The notes below the pieces were generated by a model that was given only the letters and a program-made list of their open reading frames with translations, was not told the DNA's origin and did not search any database. From assembly GCA_000940995.1 (NCBI GenBank), contig CP005974.1:2542001-2606000 (forward strand): 64,000 nucleotides of DNA. The letters run 5' to 3'. Source of the stretch: Photobacterium gaetbulicola Gung47 (GTDB lineage Bacteria; Pseudomonadota; Gammaproteobacteria; Enterobacterales; Vibrionaceae). The position numbers and the translations under genes are program-made. Position 1 is the first letter of the stretch. Every line of letters starts with the position of its first letter. This document shows positions 60,259 to 64,000 of this stretch, one piece after another.

Positions 60259-60294
60259 TTTGCTAATATATTTGCTAATTTATCAGCTAATGAA
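60259..60294. repeat. three 12-bp iterated operator units next to the LacI-type gene
   Basis: TTTGCTAATATA, TTTGCTAATTTA and TCAGCTAATGAA follow one another at an exact 12-bp period, ending 12 nt before the regulator start. They share GCTAAT with the pair at 60113. Confidence 0.75.
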
Positions 60295-60306
60295 ATTGCA
60301 TCATCA

Positions 60307-61320
60307 ATGAGTATCAAAAAGCGGATCACCATGAGAGATATCGCCTCGGCTGCCGGGGTGTCTCAACCAACTGTCTCACTGGTTCTCAACGGCTCACAGT
60401 CAATAAAACTGGCAGAAGCGACCAAGAAGAAAGTATTGGATGCCGCACAAAAGTTGGGGTATGAACATAAGCGCGCGTCGCATTCAAAAGGACGGCCGAA
60501 GAAAATCGCTTTAGTGATCAACGGGCTAAATCACTACGATCCCTTTATTGAAGCCGTTAACGCTGCCCGTGAAGCCGCCTGGCAGCAGGATCGGGTATTG
60601 GTGACATTTGATTACAGCAACGACAAGCTATTAGCTGCCCAGATCCAGAATGAAATCGAACAAGGGGAATACGATGGGCTGATATACGCCTCGAGTATGA
60701 CTCGGGCCCTGTCGCCCAACATCAGTATTGATGCACCGACAGTTCTGTTGAACTGTTACTGTAAAGATCACGCCGATCTGCCGAGTATTCTTCCGGCTGA
60801 CAAGCTCGGTGCTTACAAAGTAACGGAGCACCTGCTGGCACAGGGTTACCATCGTATCGGCATGATTTGCGGTGAAAAATGGATGGATGCAAGCACCGAT
60901 CGACTTAATGGCTACCGCCAGGCATTGATCAATAACGATATCATTCCCGATGAGGCCCTGGTCAAGGAAGGAAACTGGTCCTTAAAAGAAGCGCATCAAC
61001 AAACGCTGGCCTTGCTCGACCTGCCCAACCCGCCCGAGGCTATCTTTATCGGCAGCGATTACATGGCTATAGGCTGCTATCAGGCAATTGCTGAGCGCGG
61101 CTTGTCGATACCCGGGGATATCGCCCTGGTCAGCTTTGACAACCAACAAGTCGCCAGTGAATTCACGCCGGGCTTAACTTCTGTCGAGCTGCCTTATTCC
61201 GACATGGGACGCCAATCGGTAGAAACCCTTATCGAGCTGGTCAACAAGCAGCCCTTGATGTCTCCGACCATCAAGGTTGAAGGTGATGTCATCGTCCGAG
61301 AATCGTCTGTCAGACAATAG
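60307..61320 (+). CDS. LacI-family regulator of the glycoside hydrolase locus
   Basis: 337 residues. The helix-turn-helix is ITMRDIASAAGVSQPTVSLV and the hinge region is replaced by a basic stretch (EHKRASHSKGRPKKIA) where the usual PNxxAR hinge-helix motif is missing. The periplasmic-binding-like effector domain follows (GSDYMAIGCYQAIAERGLSI; ALVSFDNQQVASEF). It likely controls the divergent hydrolase-transporter operon and itself through the 12-bp units. The recognition helix SQPTVSLV differs from the GalR/PurR types, in keeping with a different operator. Confidence 0.88.
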   Translation: MSIKKRITMRDIASAAGVSQPTVSLVLNGSQSIKLAEATKKKVLDAAQKLGYEHKRASHSKGRPKKIALVINGLNHYDPFIEAVNAAREAAWQQDRVLVTFDYSNDKLLAAQIQNEIEQGEYDGLIYASSMTRALSPNISIDAPTVLLNCYCKDHADLPSILPADKLGAYKVTEHLLAQGYHRIGMICGEKWMDASTDRLNGYRQALINNDIIPDEALVKEGNWSLKEAHQQTLALLDLPNPPEAIFIGSDYMAIGCYQAIAERGLSIPGDIALVSFDNQQVASEFTPGLTSVELPYSDMGRQSVETLIELVNKQPLMSPTIKVEGDVIVRESSVRQ

Positions 61321-61391
61321 CGAATATGCTTGTGTTCGATATCATGGTGGCATGCTGATGTGCTAAGACGACGGCATTTTGCCCCTCATGG

Positions 61392-61958
61392 TTAACCTTG
61401 TCCTAGAGGGGTTATGGTGTGCTTCCATTCGGATCTCAGTACCCCATATTTTACTGAGTCATAATATTCGCCATTATAATAACGGACTTTACGTAAGCAG
61501 GCTTCTTGCAGAAACCCCAACTTCTCTGCACAAATCATCATCCTCGGATTACCTGACCAGGTTGTTAACCCTACCCGCTCAATTTCTTTGGTGGCAAATA
61601 AGTGGCTTACCCAGGGTATCAGGGCAAGATACCCTATCCCCTGCCCCCAGTAATTTGAATCATAAATCACGACCCCGACTTCCAGCCAGCGCGTTGATTC
61701 GCACTCCCAATAATAACTGACCGAACCAACAGGGACTCCCCCTTTAGTTATCAGTTGCATACTTTCGCCTTCATACATGCGCGCAAAGAGATTAGCCTTA
61801 AAATCGGCAAGTGTAGGAGTCTTATAGGGGAAATAGGGACCGTTAAACTGGGTCCAGGCCTCATCCTTGGTCACCAGTAGAAACAGTTGCTCCAACTCGT
61901 CTAACAGGGCTGGTCTAAGGCTAATAGGGTTGAGAGACAAGTAATATCCTCCGTACAT
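61392..61958 (-). CDS. GNAT acetyltransferase (RimJ/RimL-like)
   Basis: 188 residues. The acetyl-CoA binding loop is visible as NYWGQGIGYLAL (about 112-123), preceded by the beta-strand WLEVGVVIYD and followed by VGLTTWSGNPRMMICAEKLG, all typical of the RimL/SpeG-like group. The acceptor is unknown. Divergent from the chemoreceptor gene. Confidence 0.87.
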   Translation of the reverse strand: MYGGYYLSLNPISLRPALLDELEQLFLLVTKDEAWTQFNGPYFPYKTPTLADFKANLFARMYEGESMQLITKGGVPVGSVSYYWECESTRWLEVGVVIYDSNYWGQGIGYLALIPWVSHLFATKEIERVGLTTWSGNPRMMICAEKLGFLQEACLRKVRYYNGEYYDSVKYGVLRSEWKHTITPLGQG

Positions 61959-62144
61959 CCTCGATGAAGTATGGCTCAGCCTAAAGCACTACACGCAATA
62001 AGGCACACTATCACCGACGATAGATGAAAAAACAACAAAGCGGTGTCTGATTTTCAAGCAAATAATGTTTGCATTGCTAGACTAAATAGTAGTTAACATT
62101 AATCGAATTAAATACTTACATTTTGTGGGGACATGGAGGAAACC

Positions 62145-63776
62145 ATGAATGCTCTATCCATTAAGCAACGCTTGGTATTGCTTATCCTGATCGCTGTATC
62201 TTCCCTTTTGTTAGCCACCTTACTTGCGGTCTTTGACAAGAGAGACAGCATGCTGGACGAACGCAAAAATCAAATTCAAATCCTGGTCGAAACTGCGGAA
62301 ACATTAGTGTCAAGTCTCCATCAGCAAGCCCTGCAAGGCCAGATTTCGAACGATGAGGCAAAGCAACGGGCCATTTCCGCCCTCAATGCAATGCGCTATG
62401 GCGACAATGGCTACTTTATGGTGTACGACATGACAAGCACCATGGTCAACCACCCTATCAATCCAACGTTAAACGGAAAAGATCTCTCCAAGCTTGAAGA
62501 TATCAACGGGGTACTGATCGTCAAAGAGCAAGTCATCGCAGCCAAGCAAGGCGGAGGGTTTGTTTCTTATCACTGGAAAAAAGCCAGCCAGGATGAAACC
62601 CCGTACCCCAAAATTGCCTATTCTCTGGCATTCGAGCCCTGGGGTTGGGTACTCAACACCGGACTCTATACCGATGACGTCGATACTCTCTTCTACCAGG
62701 ATGTCCGGAACTTAATGTCTCTGGTCGCCCTGTTGACATTGCTGCTTATTGCTGTTTCGCTGTATATCAACAAGACAATCACCTCTCCCCTCGCCCACTT
62801 GCAGGCGACTTTGCATCAGGCCGGAACCAATCTCGATCTTACCTTGCGCCTAGCTGTCGAGGGCAAAAATGAAATTTCTGCGGTCGGCTTGGCTTTTAAC
62901 ACCCTCATGGCAGCTTTCGAGAGTACATTACAGGCTATCCATGCTGGTGCGCAGCAACTAGAAGGACAAGCGACAAAGCTAGAAAAGCTGTCTAGCCATA
63001 TTGTGGGGGCATCAAACCAACAGTCCGATGACACCAACTCCATTGCCGCTCTGGTTGAAGAGTTCTCTCAAAGTATTCACACCATTTCCCATGATGCCGA
63101 CACGATGAATTCCCTATCTAATGAGAGCGGAGTGAAAGCCAGTGAAGGAGCATCATCAATGCGTGCTGCCATAGACAACTTGAATGACATGTCGCAAAAA
63201 TCACGCCGGTCAAGCCAGGCTATCTCTGCCCTTGATCAACATTCAAAACAAATAGAAGGCATTGTCAGTGTCATCAATGATGTTGCCGAGCAGACCAACC
63301 TCCTGGCACTCAATGCTGCGATTGAAGCTGCCCGTGCCGGCGAGCAAGGCCGCGGATTTGCGGTTGTTGCCGACGAAGTAAGAAACCTTGCGGTCCGCAC
63401 TTCCGATTCAACCAAGCAGATTGCCTCAACCATTCAAGAATTACGTTCTGGTATTGAAACCACTGTTGTCCATATTGAAGACAGCGTTTCTTCGGTAAGC
63501 GACAACTTATCACAGACAATAGAAGCAGAAACCCAAGTCGGTGAAATGCACCAGATGTCACAGACACTAAACACCTTAATTGAAGAAATATCATGTTCGC
63601 TTCACGAACAATCAATCGCCAACCAAGAGCTGGCAGAGAGAATCCAGCAGATAGCCGAAATGGCCACTAACAACCATCAATCAGCCAGCGATGTCCAAGG
63701 TACAGCCAAAGAAGTCAGCATCCTGGTGTCGTCATTCCATCAGTCCATCGGTAAATTCAAGGTTGCTCTTCAATAA
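62145..63776 (+). CDS. methyl-accepting chemotaxis protein with periplasmic single-Cache domain
   Basis: 543 residues from the ATG at 62145, which has GGAGGA 5 nt ahead; the ATG at 62133 overlaps that site. First membrane helix about 9-30, a periplasmic sCache_2-type sensor (NGYFMVYDMTSTMVNHPINP; PYPKIAYSLAFEPWGWVLNT) about 31-185, second helix about 190-210, HAMP, and the cytoplasmic signalling hairpin (AEQTNLLALNAAIEAARAGE). Such sensors often bind small organic acids; the ligand is not known. No C-terminal CheR-docking pentapeptide is present. Confidence 0.92.
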   Translation: MNALSIKQRLVLLILIAVSSLLLATLLAVFDKRDSMLDERKNQIQILVETAETLVSSLHQQALQGQISNDEAKQRAISALNAMRYGDNGYFMVYDMTSTMVNHPINPTLNGKDLSKLEDINGVLIVKEQVIAAKQGGGFVSYHWKKASQDETPYPKIAYSLAFEPWGWVLNTGLYTDDVDTLFYQDVRNLMSLVALLTLLLIAVSLYINKTITSPLAHLQATLHQAGTNLDLTLRLAVEGKNEISAVGLAFNTLMAAFESTLQAIHAGAQQLEGQATKLEKLSSHIVGASNQQSDDTNSIAALVEEFSQSIHTISHDADTMNSLSNESGVKASEGASSMRAAIDNLNDMSQKSRRSSQAISALDQHSKQIEGIVSVINDVAEQTNLLALNAAIEAARAGEQGRGFAVVADEVRNLAVRTSDSTKQIASTIQELRSGIETTVVHIEDSVSSVSDNLSQTIEAETQVGEMHQMSQTLNTLIEEISCSLHEQSIANQELAERIQQIAEMATNNHQSASDVQGTAKEVSILVSSFHQSIGKFKVALQ

Positions 63777-63903
63777 ACTGAAAGCAAAAAACGAGAAGCC
63801 CTAAACGGCGGGCTTCTCGTCTATTCCACCAGCTGCTATCCGTCACGTCATCATTTCTCAAACGAGCCAGTTTGGCCATATCCTTAACGAGACGGGATAA
63901 CAT
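63757..63903 (-). CDS. possible small ORF coupled to the edge gene (doubtful)
   Basis: 48 residues beginning MLSRLVKDMAKLARLRNDDV. Its ATG overlaps the stop of the partial gene (TGATG), which would suit translational coupling. Against it, the reading frame runs through the chemoreceptor terminator and 20 nt into the chemoreceptor gene. No family is recognised. Confidence 0.25.
   Translation of the reverse strand: MLSRLVKDMAKLARLRNDDVTDSSWWNRREARRLGLLVFCFQFIEEQP
63791..63820 (+). terminator. Rho-independent-like terminator after the chemoreceptor
   Basis: Perfect 11-bp stem ACGAGAAGCCC / GGGCTTCTCGT with an 8-nt loop; only a short T-rich tail (CTATTCC). Confidence 0.65.
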
Positions 63904-64000
63904 CAGACAATCTCTGTTAGGACGGCCTTTTTACGCTTGGTCGGCTTTACGCTACTGGCTGCTTGTGGCTTACGCCACGTACCATCCTTTTGGCGACGGT
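63903..64000 (-). CDS. partial hypothetical gene, 3' end only, cut by the window edge
   Basis: The last 31 codons of a minus-strand reading frame: GTWRKPQAASSVKPTKRKKA then VLTEIV and TGA. It is lysine-rich and low in complexity, like a basic C-terminal tail. Nothing more can be said without the sequence beyond the edge. Confidence 0.4.
   Translation of the reverse strand, partial: RRQKDGTWRKPQAASSVKPTKRKKAVLTEIV

Noticed and set aside
61381..61410. Terminator made of CCCCTC / GAGGGG at the end of the acetyltransferase gene
   Set aside because: One arm lies inside the coding end, the loop is long and no U-tract follows.
1..64000. CRISPR array, insertion sequence, integron, phage or tRNA gene
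   Set aside because: No regularly spaced direct repeats of CRISPR size, no transposase or integrase reading frame, and no cloverleaf-type tRNA sequence was noticed; the only iterated array is the 12-bp operator cluster near 60.1-60.3 kb.

Overview
The window is a piece of a gamma-proteobacterial chromosome, almost certainly Vibrionaceae and most like Photobacterium or a close relative (inference from gene content; genus not provable here). Markers are the hutWXZ / tonB-exbB-exbD-hutBCD heme block, a GEMM-I cyclic di-GMP riboswitch in front of tfoY, a torECA respiratory operon, punR-punC and a DUF2986 protein. No tRNA, rRNA, CRISPR array, insertion sequence or phage gene was seen. It looks like a stable chromosomal region rich in catabolic modules.

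Layout. 0.3-0.7 kb: membrane protein. 0.9-8.3 kb: heme uptake and degradation; divergent hutWXZ and tonB-exbB-exbD-hutBCD share a promoter region with three Fur-box-like sites. 8.7-9.7 kb: purR, with a long leader hairpin. 9.9-10.8 kb: c-di-GMP riboswitch and tfoY. 11.0-18.6 kb: a ynj-type operon (ynjA, a TVP38-flavoreductase fusion, ynjB, ynjC, ynjD, ynjF). 18.7-22.5 kb: a GPH symporter and a GH36 alpha-galactosidase on the minus strand. 23.2-31.2 kb: uhpABC hexose-phosphate sensing genes followed by afuABC, an ABC importer of the sugar-phosphate type, with no uhpT between them. 31.3-43.2 kb: a galactoside block made of an ABC importer, LamB-type porin, MalM-like lipoprotein, LacZ and a GalR-like repressor. 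43.4-49.3 kb: DUF2986 gene, punR/punC and artPIQM. 49.8-53.7 kb: torE-torC-torA. 53.9-55.5 kb: a second GalR-like repressor and an HD hydrolase. 55.7-57.4 kb: small genes and an outer-membrane protein remnant. 57.5-61.3 kb: a GPH transporter, a clan GH-A glycoside hydrolase and a LacI-type regulator flanked by five 12-bp iterated operator-like units. 61.4-64 kb: an acetyltransferase, a chemoreceptor and a gene fragment at the edge.

How it fits together. Copies of a GGAAACGTTTCC operator lie before the symporter, the alpha-galactosidase, the ABC importer (both directions) and the porin. This points to one LacI-family regulon covering alpha- and beta-galactoside entry across both membranes and hydrolysis; a strong CRP-like site lies before the porin gene. 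The uhp-afu block suggests that a sensor usually paired with the UhpT antiporter here controls an ATP-driven hexose-phosphate importer. A second carbohydrate locus near 59-61 kb has its own regulator and an unusual operator array. Hairpins without U-tracts recur at gene junctions in transport operons and probably tune relative expression.
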